Positions 44,356-57,250 of a stretch of DNA of 64,000 nt are shown in pieces. The DNA is from Phragmitibacter flavus (lineage in GTDB: Bacteria; Verrucomicrobiota; Verrucomicrobiia; Verrucomicrobiales; Verrucomicrobiaceae): positions 1 to 64,000 of the forward strand of contig NZ_VAUV01000018.1 of NCBI RefSeq assembly GCF_005780165.1, written 5' to 3'. Every line of letters starts with the position of its first letter. Within the stretch, counting starts at the first letter, position 1. The translations under genes were made by a program, and so were the position numbers. The notes under the pieces were generated by a model that worked only from the letters and a program-made list of their open reading frames with translations, made no database searches and was not told the DNA's origin.

Positions 44356-47300
44356 ATGTCGACGTCTGGCCTGAGGTGCTGCAGCAATCTGTCCGCGGTG
44401 ACGGGGCGGGTATTTGCATGGAGTGTAGGAGCGCTGGCAAGCTTGGGGATTGCCGCTTTGAATGCAGATGAAGTGCCTGGCACGGTGGATGAGTCCTTCA
44501 CGGTAAAGGCGGTGCAAGGTGGCAAAATCACTCAACTCGTTCAGCAGCCCGACGGCAAGGTGTTGGTGGCTGGTAACTTTACCAAAGTGAATGGAACGGA
44601 TCGTGCCTGGGTGATCCGTTTGAATACAGACGGAAGCGTGGATGAGTCCTTCAATTTTACCGCGAGCCCGAGTTGGGAATTCCAGATTACGGAGATGGTT
44701 TTGGCGGTGCAGCCGGATGGTCGCATCCTTCTATTCAACAATCATTCCTTTGCGAGCTTGATTCGCCTGAATGTGGATGGCAGCAGCGATAGCAGTTTCG
44801 CGCCTCCAGCCATGCATACTTCTTCCGGTCCTGAGGCTCACGCCATCCTCCTGCAGGAGGATGGCAAGATTTTGGTAGGAGGGCGGTTTTCGACAGTCAA
44901 TGGGACAGCAAGGTCCAACCTGGCGAGGATCAATGCTGATGGGACATTGGACACGACTTTCTCTCTGGCCGTGGGTGGAAGAGTCAAAATGCTGCAGGCC
45001 TTGGAAAATGGCAGTGTCCTTATTGGGGGTGAAATCACTACTGTCGGAGGCACCTCCGTCAATAAGGTGGCAAAAATCAACGACAGCGGGCAGCTTGACA
45101 CCTCGTTTGCACCAGCCCTTGTGCCGGGCGTGACCTCGGTCAACGTGGCCGTGGTGCTGGAGGATGGGCGATTAAGATTGGGGGGAAGTCGCAGTGGGGC
45201 GAACAGCGATCCTGCAGGCTGGGTGGCGGGGCTACTGACGAATGGAGAGGTGGATCCCAGCTTTAACACATGGATGAGCACTGAAGGCATTGTAGAAGCA
45301 CTGGTTCTCAGAAATTTGGAGAGTAGTGGCTATCTGATTGGAGGTGGCTTTACAGATGACAACGGGACGGCGCAATCAGCAGTGCAGTCCTTGGATCAAG
45401 GTGGAATGCCACAAGTGGAGGCACAACAGGTTGACATGGTGAACTCGCGAGCTAGCGCGTTGTTGCCATTGGCTGATGGACGGGTGCTGGTTGGGGGCGA
45501 TGTCGTAACCGTGGGAAATCAGTCCCGGCTGGGTCTGGCAAGATTGCAGGCAAATTTGAGCTTGGATCATGACCATCGCCTGCAATTCACTCACCCAAGG
45601 TATCCTGACTCTGAAGATCGTATGGCAACCTTGCGCCTGGAGCGATTGGCGGATGGCCGCGTGGCAACGATGGGGCGGGTTGACGCATTGATTTCGGCTG
45701 ATGGAAACACCTATCAACCAGTCTCGCCAATCGGGGTGCTGACCGCTGGTCGACAAATCGATGAGGGATTCTCTGCCGCTCCGTCTGGAAGACCTCTAAC
45801 CATGGCAGAGGCGGTGGCAAGCACCCAGGACGGACAACTGCTGATCGGAGGTGCGACCGACAAAAAAAGCCCGGTAGCAACTGCGCCAGTGTCGCGGTTC
45901 TCCTCTGCTGGAGGATGGGATGAGACCTTTTTGATTCAACCATCGTCACTGGAATGGGTTGGTGGCCTTGAAGTGCTGCCAGATGGCAAGGTGATTGGAG
46001 GTGGCAACGCCAACTACTTCGTCCCCGGATTGGAGGGAGCGGTAAGAAGATGGTTGCCGGATGGGCAGGAGGATCCGGAATTTGCAGTGACACCGGTTGG
46101 GAAAGTGAACCAGGTGAGGCGCCTGCCTGATGGCCGAATTCTAGTGATCGAAAGCCAGATGATAAGGCGCCTGCGCAGCAACGGAGAGGTGGATACCGGG
46201 TTCAAGCCTGTCTCGTTTATCGGCGGCTTCATCGAAGAGGTGAAATTGCTTCCAGGTGATCGATTGATCGCCGTAGGAAGCTTCGGCGCGGCGAATGGAG
46301 TGCTTGCGAATAGAATGGTGAAGCTTCATGCCGATGGATCGGTGGACACGAGTTTCAACACTTGGGGCGGTCCTAATCATACGGTCCATGATGTGGTGGT
46401 TAGAAAGGATGGAGATATCGTGATTGCAGGAACATTTCAGATGGTGGATGGGATGTCATGCCGATTCCTGATGCAACTGGATTCTAGCGGGAAAAGACGT
46501 CCCGACTTCGTGACAGTGGAGGATTTGGATGGGGCATGTTACGCCCTTTTACAGGACGGTGATCAAGCAGTGTTGGTGGGCGGTTCATTCCAGACCTTCG
46601 ACGGCCTGGCTGCAGAAGGCTTGGCCAGGGTATGGCTGAAGCCATCGGGGCCTGCACCCGCGATTCCAATTCCCCCTGAAATGCAAGCCTTGGCAGTGTC
46701 GGCCTATCGTGCCATGCTCACCTGGAGTATCGTGCCGAATGCAGAGGGATACGTGATCGAGCGCCGCGTAGTTGGCGATACCGATTGGATCCCCATTCAT
46801 TTTCCGACGGGAACGATGACATCGTTCGAGGACGATACGGTGACTGCACTGCTGGCGTATGAATACCGGATTCGCGCCTGGAATTCCGCTGGAGAATCTG
46901 CTCCTGTGATCACTGACTCGATCACCATGCCACCAAACGAAGGCATGCTGGGAACCTTGCTGCCAGGAAATGAATTAGATCTATGGCGGCAGGGGCACAT
47001 TCAATCCTTGGCAAGGCAAACTGATGGCAAAATTCTTGTCGGCGGCAACTTTAGCCGGGCTCACGGCTTGCTGCGCAAAAACATCGCGCGCCTGGACTCG
47101 AATGGCAACTTGGATGAATCCTTTGTCGTTGAAGGCGGCCCTTCCAGTGAGGTGCTGTGCATCGGAGTTCAATCGGATGGAAAAATCATCATTGGTGGGA
47201 CGTTTTTGAGGATCGGTGAGGTTGAGCAACGTTTCATTGCCAGGTTGCTGCCGAACGGCACACTTGACCCGACTTTCGCTATCCAACCGGGCCTGGATCA

Positions 47301-49809
47301 GGGACCTGGGGGATCCGTTCGAAGTCTCAAAGTTTTGCCAGATGACAAGATTGTGGTGGGAGGGTCCTTTCAAAACTGGGCGGGTGATACGACACGCGGT
47401 TATGTGGCCCGATTGAATGCCGATGGCAGCCTGGATAACACCTTCGATGCGGCCAGGCCCAATGCGCCGGTAAATGCCGTCACCGTGTCGCCAGATGGCA
47501 GAGTGTATCTGGCAGGGACTTTCAGTAACATCGTCAATCGCGACGGCACTTCGTTGCGAGTTACCAGGCTGGCGAGATTGTTGGTAACTGGCAAGGTCGA
47601 TGAAAGTTTGGGGATAATTGCGACCAGCTACAATTCAACGACCGCATCGTTGGCATTTCACAGCCTGGACCTTCTGCCCAATAGTGAAATCATGGCGGCA
47701 GGTGGCTTTGACATGGTAAATGGAATCAATTACGCTGGCTTGGTGAGACTGCAGGAGGATGGAACCATCAGTCCCTCATTTCCTGTAGGGATCGGTTCCT
47801 CTGGCGTGGTGAGAAGTGTGACAACACTGGATGCAAACCGCGTAGCGATTGCCGGCACCTTTTGGAGCTATGGCGGAGAGAGGCGGGACGGGTTTGCCAT
47901 TGTCTCGACTGGTAACGTCTTGCAACCTGGCGTGCCCATGTTGTTTCCCACCAGTGGGGAGGTGGTCATGGCGCTGCCGGATGGCAACTGCCTGGTTGGT
48001 GGGGAGTTCCGCACGGCGCAGGAAACGAGGCATCAAAGCGTGGCCAAGGTAAGCACACCAACGGGGACCGTAGATCCAAGTTTTTATGCAAGTTTCAGCA
48101 GGGGAGGCTCAGTGCATCGCATGCTTAGATTGGCGGAGGGCGGCACGCTGATCATGGGCAACTTCAGCTCCGTCGGTGGACCCGATGATCTTGGGGTGCC
48201 GCATTATGGCATGCTCAAACTCCTCCCTGACGACAGCATTGACCCTGCCTTTGCCAGGGGACCAGGATTTGAACAAACGGTGCGGGCTGTCGCTGAGACC
48301 GTTGATGGCAAGATTTTGGTGTCAGGGAATTTCGGCCGCTTCGGTCTAAACACCATCTACCGGCTGGCACGCCTGCATGCGGATGGATCATTTGATGATT
48401 CTTTTGCACCTCCTACGGAGGGAAGCAGCAGTCTCATTTATAGTATTCTTCCCGAGCAGGACGGAAAGGTGACGGTTGGCGGCGAGTTGACCAGCTTTGC
48501 CGGGCAGAACCGCTGGCAGTTGGCTCGATTCAGCGAGAACGGCGCCCTTCTTCCAGACTTTAGCAATTTCCCAAGCAGCAACCCCAAGCTCACCCGAAAA
48601 TTGCACCGCGATTCTCAAGGCCGGATGCTGCGGGCCGGGAATTTCAACCGGATGGGAACTACACTCCGAAGTTATCTCGGCCGTTTGCTTAGTGACGATA
48701 CGGTCGATGCCGACTTCGCGCCCTATTCGAATGGCAATGTGAATGACCTTTATCTTGATACCGAAGGACGCATGACGGTGGCTGGGAGTTTTACTGCAGT
48801 CGGCCCTTCCCAGCTTGTCAGTGGCAATCTTCCCAGGCCAGGATTGGCACGATTTTTTGTTAATGGTGAGGCCGATCACAGCTTCCGCACACCGCTGAAT
48901 ACAGGGAGCAATGTGACGGGGTTTGCACAAGGTGGCGAAGACAACTTGCTGGCTTTTGGAACGCTCAATGGCTTGGTATCGGATCGGAGCCTTTTGGTGG
49001 CAAGATTTTTTGAGGACGGTGTCCATGACCAAAGCTTTGAATCGCCAACACTAACGTCTGGAGCCATTGTGGATGCCATCGCAGGAGAAAACCGCGTCCT
49101 GATCGGTGGAACGTTTGTTGATGTGAATGGAGAGCCTCGGATTGGCCTTGCAAAGCTTCGGTTGCAGCCTGTTCAACCGCCGCCTGATGCACCGTCGGGT
49201 TTGACTTTAAGTGGACTTGCAACCGGAATGATCACGTTGACTTGGGGGGCGAATCCCGCCTCCAACGGATACGTATTGGAAGGGAAGCAAGGTGGTTCGA
49301 GTGCCTGGCAAGTGTTGCATCTGGGAGCTTCGGAAGTGTTGCATTATCAACATTCCGGCCTGGCAGGTGGAGATACCTGGAGTTATCGTCTGAAAGCCTT
49401 CAATGCAATAGGTTATTCTGCCTATTCCCCAGTTTTGACGGCGATGGTCCCAGGAACTTTTGCGCAGTGGTTAAACGCATGGGGTGCCGCCTCCGATGCC
49501 TCACCAACCAGCGATGATGATGGAGATGGAATCACCTTGTTTGAAGAATATGCCAGGGGACTTTCTCCTTTTTCCAAGGATAGCGCCATAGGCTCAACTT
49601 TGGTGGTTGAGGATAACCGTTTGGAGCTGACCTACTTCCGGGCACAACCTTCTCTCGTCTATCAAGTCTACCGCTCGGATGATCTGATCGATTGGACCCT
49701 GATTGGAGTGGACCAAGGCGGGGATGGACCGTGGGTCACCGCTACGACGGCGATCACTACCACCACGCCGAGACGCTTCTTGAAACTCGTGGTTGCCACT
49801 GCGCCGTAA
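44356..49809 (+). CDS. giant secreted delta-60 repeat protein with two fibronectin type III domains
   Basis: About 1,817 residues. An N-terminal hydrophobic segment (V-F-A-W-S-V-G-A-L-A-S-L-G-I-A-A-L) suggests export. The body is two long blocks of delta-60 repeats (pattern D-G-K-I-L-V-G-G-x-F...A-R-L-x-x-D-G-S-x-D-x-x-F), interrupted by a fibronectin III-like domain around 770-855 and closed by another near 1610-1695. The C-terminal domain contains D-D-D-G-D-G-I-T-L-F-E-E-Y, a calcium-binding-like motif common at the end of verrucomicrobial secreted proteins. GTG at 44350 is an alternative start. Likely a surface or extracellular protein of unknown ligand. Confidence 0.88.
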   Translation: MSTSGLRCCSNLSAVTGRVFAWSVGALASLGIAALNADEVPGTVDESFTVKAVQGGKITQLVQQPDGKVLVAGNFTKVNGTDRAWVIRLNTDGSVDESFNFTASPSWEFQITEMVLAVQPDGRILLFNNHSFASLIRLNVDGSSDSSFAPPAMHTSSGPEAHAILLQEDGKILVGGRFSTVNGTARSNLARINADGTLDTTFSLAVGGRVKMLQALENGSVLIGGEITTVGGTSVNKVAKINDSGQLDTSFAPALVPGVTSVNVAVVLEDGRLRLGGSRSGANSDPAGWVAGLLTNGEVDPSFNTWMSTEGIVEALVLRNLESSGYLIGGGFTDDNGTAQSAVQSLDQGGMPQVEAQQVDMVNSRASALLPLADGRVLVGGDVVTVGNQSRLGLARLQANLSLDHDHRLQFTHPRYPDSEDRMATLRLERLADGRVATMGRVDALISADGNTYQPVSPIGVLTAGRQIDEGFSAAPSGRPLTMAEAVASTQDGQLLIGGATDKKSPVATAPVSRFSSAGGWDETFLIQPSSLEWVGGLEVLPDGKVIGGGNANYFVPGLEGAVRRWLPDGQEDPEFAVTPVGKVNQVRRLPDGRILVIESQMIRRLRSNGEVDTGFKPVSFIGGFIEEVKLLPGDRLIAVGSFGAANGVLANRMVKLHADGSVDTSFNTWGGPNHTVHDVVVRKDGDIVIAGTFQMVDGMSCRFLMQLDSSGKRRPDFVTVEDLDGACYALLQDGDQAVLVGGSFQTFDGLAAEGLARVWLKPSGPAPAIPIPPEMQALAVSAYRAMLTWSIVPNAEGYVIERRVVGDTDWIPIHFPTGTMTSFEDDTVTALLAYEYRIRAWNSAGESAPVITDSITMPPNEGMLGTLLPGNELDLWRQGHIQSLARQTDGKILVGGNFSRAHGLLRKNIARLDSNGNLDESFVVEGGPSSEVLCIGVQSDGKIIIGGTFLRIGEVEQRFIARLLPNGTLDPTFAIQPGLDQGPGGSVRSLKVLPDDKIVVGGSFQNWAGDTTRGYVARLNADGSLDNTFDAARPNAPVNAVTVSPDGRVYLAGTFSNIVNRDGTSLRVTRLARLLVTGKVDESLGIIATSYNSTTASLAFHSLDLLPNSEIMAAGGFDMVNGINYAGLVRLQEDGTISPSFPVGIGSSGVVRSVTTLDANRVAIAGTFWSYGGERRDGFAIVSTGNVLQPGVPMLFPTSGEVVMALPDGNCLVGGEFRTAQETRHQSVAKVSTPTGTVDPSFYASFSRGGSVHRMLRLAEGGTLIMGNFSSVGGPDDLGVPHYGMLKLLPDDSIDPAFARGPGFEQTVRAVAETVDGKILVSGNFGRFGLNTIYRLARLHADGSFDDSFAPPTEGSSSLIYSILPEQDGKVTVGGELTSFAGQNRWQLARFSENGALLPDFSNFPSSNPKLTRKLHRDSQGRMLRAGNFNRMGTTLRSYLGRLLSDDTVDADFAPYSNGNVNDLYLDTEGRMTVAGSFTAVGPSQLVSGNLPRPGLARFFVNGEADHSFRTPLNTGSNVTGFAQGGEDNLLAFGTLNGLVSDRSLLVARFFEDGVHDQSFESPTLTSGAIVDAIAGENRVLIGGTFVDVNGEPRIGLAKLRLQPVQPPPDAPSGLTLSGLATGMITLTWGANPASNGYVLEGKQGGSSAWQVLHLGASEVLHYQHSGLAGGDTWSYRLKAFNAIGYSAYSPVLTAMVPGTFAQWLNAWGAASDASPTSDDDGDGITLFEEYARGLSPFSKDSAIGSTLVVEDNRLELTYFRAQPSLVYQVYRSDDLIDWTLIGVDQGGDGPWVTATTAITTTTPRRFLKLVVATAP

Positions 49810-49849
49810 GAATTGCTGAAAAACAAGTCAAGGGCATTAAATCCGCTCC

Positions 49850-49886
49850 AAAAAACGAAAGCTCCGAACTCGGTGGAGTCCGGAGC
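49850..49886 (-). terminator. intrinsic terminator downstream of katG
   Basis: On the minus strand a stem of CTCCGGACTC with GAGTTCGGAG (one mismatched pair position, 4-base loop) is followed by CTTTCGTTTTTT. It lies 70 bases after the katG stop and between two convergent genes. The plus strand has no T-run, so it terminates mainly the katG transcript. Confidence 0.65.
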
Positions 49887-49956
49887 CTTGGTGATAATTT
49901 CTATCGACAGGCACGCTGACTGAAGGTGTGCCCCTCTTGCTTCTCTCGATTTCGTC

Positions 49957-52720
<2,764 letters not shown>

Positions 52721-52786
52721 AAGATAGAGTTACTAAAGATCTGGAGCGAGTCCAGAACTTTTTGAATTTAAATCGTGCACGCAATA

Positions 52787-52905
52787 TCTGGAGTGCGGGG
52801 CTTTGCACCGCTTTGGATCCGGCAGAATTGGGGAAACTGCAGCTTTATCCCTACCTGTCATGTCGCGATCCCGTCCAAAGCGCCGCTGAGCGGCGCACTC
52901 CAAAA
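52787..52905. repeat. REP-like double-hairpin element, copy 2
   Basis: Left arm TCTGGAGTGCGGGGCTTT (52787 onward) and right arm ending GCGGCGCACTCCAAAA (to about 52905) match the outer ends of copy 1 at 14581-14695 (GGAGTGC...GCACTCC, with CTTTGGAT/TCCAAAG inside). The right arm carries a perfect GCGCCGCTGAGCGGCGC hairpin. It separates the divergent furA-like start and the hydrolase stop. Confidence 0.75.
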
Positions 52906-53808
52906 TCAAGCGCCTTTCAGCATCTCATCAAAGAACGTGATGGTCCGCTCCCAGGCGAGTTTGGCAGCGGCTTCGTCATATCGCGGTGTGGTGTCGTTGT
53001 GGAAACCGTGGTTGGTGCCGGGATAGGTGTGGGCGGTGTAACGAGTATTGGCTTCTTTAAGCGCGGCTTCATAAGCGGGCCAGCCTTCGTTGACCTTTGG
53101 ATCGTTTTCGGCGTAGTGAATCAGAAGAGCGCCTTTGATCTTCGGCACATCGGCAACGGCGGGTTGACGGCCATAAAACGGGACGGCGGCGAGGATCAGC
53201 TCAGGCAGACGCACGGCGAGCGTGTTTGACATGCCACCACCGTAACAAAAGCCGACCACGCCCATTTTGCCATTGCAGGCCTCGTGTTTGGAGAGCCATT
53301 TGGCGGCGGCGATGAAGTCTTCGGTCATCTCTACCTGATCGCGTTTGGCCTGCATCGTCCGACCTTCATCGTCGCTGCCGGGATATCCACCAAGTGGAAA
53401 CAGGGCATCCGGCGCAAAAGCAACATAACCCGCGGTGGCGACACGTCGGGCGACATCTTCGACATAAGGATTGAGTCCACGGTTCTCATGGATCACGATC
53501 ACCCCGGGAACTTTGCCAGCAGCTTTGGCAGGTTTTACCAGAACGCCACGCATCTTGCCCGCGCCCTGCGGGGAATCGTATTCCGCATACGCGGCTTCGA
53601 TGCGCGGATCATCCTTGGCCACCTGTTCGGCAAGCGCATAGTTGGGACTGAGCATTTGCAACAGCGAAGCCGCCGTCACACCACCCACGGTAAAACGCGA
53701 AGCCCGCTCCAAGAACCCTCGGCGGTCGACGCGACCATGCACATATTCATCATAAAGATTCAGGAGGTCCTGATCGAAGTCGGCAGCAGTTTGGCGTGGT
53801 CTCATCAT
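52906..53808 (-). CDS. dienelactone hydrolase-family protein, twin-arginine-type export signal
   Basis: A 300-residue protein. [11 protein letters not shown] with a following Ala/Leu-rich stretch is a Tat-like signal, placed unusually about 28 residues in from the start. The alpha/beta-hydrolase core has the nucleophile elbow G-F-C-Y-G-G-G with catalytic Cys, an Asp candidate in A-E-N-D-P-K, and the catalytic His in G-T-N-H-G-F. This is the DLH family, which acts on lactones or esters. It ends within the REP-like element. The substrate is unknown. Confidence 0.85.
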   Translation of the reverse strand: MMRPRQTAADFDQDLLNLYDEYVHGRVDRRGFLERASRFTVGGVTAASLLQMLSPNYALAEQVAKDDPRIEAAYAEYDSPQGAGKMRGVLVKPAKAAGKVPGVIVIHENRGLNPYVEDVARRVATAGYVAFAPDALFPLGGYPGSDDEGRTMQAKRDQVEMTEDFIAAAKWLSKHEACNGKMGVVGFCYGGGMSNTLAVRLPELILAAVPFYGRQPAVADVPKIKGALLIHYAENDPKVNEGWPAYEAALKEANTRYTAHTYPGTNHGFHNDTTPRYDEAAAKLAWERTITFFDEMLKGA

Positions 53809-53973
53809 GCCAGCTTAGTGACTTCACCGGCCATTGTGAAGCCTCGAATCGCGGAGGTTGATCCTCCAAACAAGCTGCTGTGGGCTTGCCCCCCAATTGG
53901 CAATCTGTTTCGATAGTGCGATTTTACGCAAGCTTTTGCGATGGGCGGACACTTGATCTTGAACACGACGACG

Positions 53974-56670
53974 ATGAACCCGATGCCCACCCCAACCATT
54001 GATCAAGAGCTGGCCGCGCTGCATGCGGGCAAGACCTCGGCAACTTGTGCGAAGATCGTCGCGCTGTATGGGCCGCTGGTAAAAAGCGCCTGCCGCAGAG
54101 TGCTCCGCGATGATGGACTGGCCGAAGATGCGGCGCAGGAGACTTTTGTGCTGCTGATGAAGAAGGCGAAATCCTTGCCACCAAGCACCTCCCTGGCAGG
54201 CTGGCTTTATCATGCAGCGTGCCGCACCGCATTGAATCATCAGCGGACGGCGATGCGTCGTCGGGTCCGCGAAAACTCCGTGGAGGCCATGAATCAAATG
54301 ATACCCGATACCCAACCCAATCTCTGGACAGAAATCGAGCCGCACTTGGACGATGCCATGCTTGCCCTCCCCGAACGTCAGCGTGATCTGGTGGTGCAAT
54401 GCTACTTCCAAAACCAATCGCAACGATCAGCGGCAGCGGCCTTGGGTTGTTCGGAAAGCGTCGTCAGTCGCGAACTCAGTGCCGCGATTGAGGGGCTCCG
54501 GCAGTTCATCACCAAACGTCGCGTCGTGGTCAGCAGTGTGGCGCTGACCGGCTTGCTTTCAACCCACGCGGCATCTGCCTCAATGACGGGAAGCGCCGTG
54601 ATGGTGTCGGCGATGATGTCCGCGACGACCTCAGCTTCTTTGATGGCGGCACTGATCCAGTCGAAGCTCGTGCTCGCCGCCGTGGCCGTCGTCGGCACAG
54701 CGACCGTTGCCACCGTCGGTTATCAACAGATGACTTCGCCGACACGCCCGGCAACCTCGCAAGCCGTTAAACCCAACAACGCGGTTAGTTCCGTGAACAC
54801 CTCCATCAACGTCACGTTTTCTGACCACAAAAGCGCGGCTGGCAATGCTTCATGGCGCGGGAAGTGGGATGCAAGCTTTCGATTCACCAGTGCGATGGCT
54901 TTAAACGAACGGAAGAAACAGGTGCTGCTGGAAAGCGATCCCGACCTGAGATACGCCTTGTTGCAGAAGATGGGGGTGTTGCTGTCGCGCGCTGCCTTTG
55001 ACGATCTCATCGCCAAAGACCTGGATGCGAGCGTGGCCCCATGGCGCGACCCCTTTGCGGTGTTGGCCAATCGCACCGAAATGTTCGACCATTACCTGAT
55101 GGCCTGGAGCAATGAAGACCCACTGGCCGCGCTAAACTGGGTGACCGCGCAGCCTGATGGCGGACTGGGCATGCGCAAACAACTTCTCTACGCATTGGAG
55201 GCCAGACAGTTGCAACCCGAAACCCTGCGCGAGTGGATCAATAGCTTGACGGTAAAATCCATGCAGGAAGAGGCCATCATCGCATTGGAGTCGATCGGAA
55301 ATCCCTCTTCGCTGATTGCCCGGATGGGCACTGGCGGCAACGAAGGTTTTCTTGTGGATCTGGCGATGCTGAACAACGGCCAGGGGCTTGATTGGACCGC
55401 GTTCGGTGCCAAGCTTGCTGCAGGCAAAAGCGCCATCGTGGCCCGCGCCATGAGGTTGGTGTTGAAGGGCGACATTGCAAAACCGCAGCTCGACCAGATG
55501 ATTCGGCAACTGGCCCAGTCTCCCGATGTGAACATTCGCGTCGGAGCGCCCGCCATCTTGAGAGCCGCTCGAGGAGATGCGGGTGTCGACTACCCCCATG
55601 CGCTGCAACTGGCCGCCATGTGCGATCAGGCCGGAATGAGCAACTTCAGCTCCAGCATCTTTCAAGGCTGGGCGGTGGCGGATCCCTCGGCGGCGATGCA
55701 ATATGCAGGTGGCTTGAGAGATCTTGCCAGCATGCGCGAGGTCATTGCCGCCCTGCCGACGCTTCCCGATGAGGCGACGATGCTTTCCTGGATGACGGGC
55801 ACTCCAACAAAAGCGCAAGACATCGCATTGTCCGCCCTTTACGGTCGCAGCACCAACGGCCCCTTTGACCAGCTTCAAAAAATCATGGAGTCCACCAGCA
55901 TCATGGACCAGGTGGAAGCGGCGCTGGAGGTGATGCGCATGGTGCCCTTGTCTCAAGCCCCTGCCGCTGCCGAATGGATCAAGCAACTGCCGGAGAGTGA
56001 AGATCGTCAGCTCCTCTCCCGAGCTTTAACCCGCCGACTGGCCACCGTCGATCCACAAGCCACGCTGGAACTCGTGCAAAGCTCCGGGTTGCAGGGACAG
56101 GATTACGAAGAAACCCTCACCCAGGCAGTGACGCAGTTCGCGGCACAAAATGATCTCGCCAAGTCGACCCAGTTCATCAAACAGATCACCGATCCACAGA
56201 TGCATGACAAAGCCCTTGGCCAGCTTGCCATGGTGAAGTTTCCCGGCCATCCGCAGGACGCTTATGCCTATCTTCAGACTCATGCACAACTCGACTGGCA
56301 AGCCTCTGCCCTGCGCATGCTCAGCGATCTCTACTACAACAAACTCGGCAACATCGACGCCAATGCCGCCGAGATCCTCAAGCTCGATCTGCCAAGGCTC
56401 GGACCTGATGTGGCTCTGCGAGCCAGCAAGCTTTGCAAAATCTGGGTCGATCACCAAGTGCCCTTGAACGTGCCTCTCACCTGGACACAGCAACTACCGG
56501 CGTCCATGGGCCGGGATGCCCGACTGCAGCTGGCCAGAAACCAGCAACTCAAGCCTGCCACCGTTGAGCAATACCAAGCCTGGACCCAAGCCGCAACCAT
56601 CAGCGTTGATGAGCGCAATCAACTACTCAAAGTGTTAAGCAAGCGTGTCGACGGCCAGGCCGCAAGGTAG
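53974..56670 (+). CDS. ECF sigma factor fused to a membrane-anchored C-terminal domain
   Basis: About 898 residues (frame opens at 53941; M-N-P-M-P-T-P chosen). Sigma region 2 is D-G-L-A-E-D-A-A-Q-E-T-F-V and G-W-L-Y-H-A-A-C-R-T-A-L-N-H-Q-R, and region 4 is L-P-E-R-Q-R-D-L-V-V-Q-C-Y-F then A-A-A-L-G-C-S-E-S-V-V-S-R. A hydrophobic Ala/Met-rich stretch and a probable transmembrane helix (K-L-V-L-A-A-V-A-V-V-G-T) follow near 230-250. About 640 helical residues complete the protein, with no recognised domain. The fusion suggests a membrane-tethered sigma factor released or gated by a signal. No separate anti-sigma gene is next to it. Confidence 0.82.
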   Translation: MNPMPTPTIDQELAALHAGKTSATCAKIVALYGPLVKSACRRVLRDDGLAEDAAQETFVLLMKKAKSLPPSTSLAGWLYHAACRTALNHQRTAMRRRVRENSVEAMNQMIPDTQPNLWTEIEPHLDDAMLALPERQRDLVVQCYFQNQSQRSAAAALGCSESVVSRELSAAIEGLRQFITKRRVVVSSVALTGLLSTHAASASMTGSAVMVSAMMSATTSASLMAALIQSKLVLAAVAVVGTATVATVGYQQMTSPTRPATSQAVKPNNAVSSVNTSINVTFSDHKSAAGNASWRGKWDASFRFTSAMALNERKKQVLLESDPDLRYALLQKMGVLLSRAAFDDLIAKDLDASVAPWRDPFAVLANRTEMFDHYLMAWSNEDPLAALNWVTAQPDGGLGMRKQLLYALEARQLQPETLREWINSLTVKSMQEEAIIALESIGNPSSLIARMGTGGNEGFLVDLAMLNNGQGLDWTAFGAKLAAGKSAIVARAMRLVLKGDIAKPQLDQMIRQLAQSPDVNIRVGAPAILRAARGDAGVDYPHALQLAAMCDQAGMSNFSSSIFQGWAVADPSAAMQYAGGLRDLASMREVIAALPTLPDEATMLSWMTGTPTKAQDIALSALYGRSTNGPFDQLQKIMESTSIMDQVEAALEVMRMVPLSQAPAAAEWIKQLPESEDRQLLSRALTRRLATVDPQATLELVQSSGLQGQDYEETLTQAVTQFAAQNDLAKSTQFIKQITDPQMHDKALGQLAMVKFPGHPQDAYAYLQTHAQLDWQASALRMLSDLYYNKLGNIDANAAEILKLDLPRLGPDVALRASKLCKIWVDHQVPLNVPLTWTQQLPASMGRDARLQLARNQQLKPATVEQYQAWTQAATISVDERNQLLKVLSKRVDGQAAR

Positions 56671-56690
56671 GGTGCCCTTCGACAGCCCAT

Positions 56691-57173
56691 TCACTCTTCA
56701 TCAGGAATCTCTGCCTCGACCAGCTTAGCAAGAAGAATCAGCGATTCCTGCCAGCCCACATAACAGGCTTCAGCGGGAATCATTGAGGGAATGCCTTCTT
56801 GGGTAATATGCATCTCGGTTCCGCAAAACACCTGCTTGAGTTCGATGGTGGTGATCATTTCGCCCGGTAGATTCGGATCGTCGAACTTATCGCTGTAGCG
56901 AAGTCGCTCACCAGGTTTCAACTCAAGATAAGTTCCGCCAAACGAATGACTTTTGCCGCTGCTGAAGTTGGTGAAGGACATCCTGAAAACGCCGCCAACG
57001 GTGGCATTCATCTCATGGACCTTGCAGGTGAACCCGTTCGGAGGCAGCCACTTGACCGTGGCATCGGCATCCAGAAAAGCACGATAAACACGCTCGGTCG
57101 GCGCTTTGATTACGCGGTGAAGTTTAATGGTCTGGGTGCTGGTGGCGGTGTTGTTGTCGGTTTTGGTAGTCAT
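56691..57173 (-). CDS. SRPBCC-family protein (AHSA1-like)
   Basis: A 160-residue START-like ligand-binding protein. The opening K-L-H-R-V-I-K-A-P-T-E-R-V-Y-R-A-F-L-D-A-D-A and later G-W-Q-E-S-L-I-L-L-A-K-L-V are typical of AHSA1/CalC-type members. Roles in this family are diverse (chaperone co-factor, polyketide cyclase, stress). It is convergent with the ECF fusion and followed on the same strand by a stress-type flavoprotein. Function is not assigned further. Confidence 0.8.
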   Translation of the reverse strand: MTTKTDNNTATSTQTIKLHRVIKAPTERVYRAFLDADATVKWLPPNGFTCKVHEMNATVGGVFRMSFTNFSSGKSHSFGGTYLELKPGERLRYSDKFDDPNLPGEMITTIELKQVFCGTEMHITQEGIPSMIPAEACYVGWQESLILLAKLVEAEIPDEE

Positions 57174-57250
57174 ATGGATTCGTTGAACGGTGTTTCCATA
57201 TCACGACGAACAAACCTTGCGCGTCAGGACAACTTTTTATGCTGCGGAAC

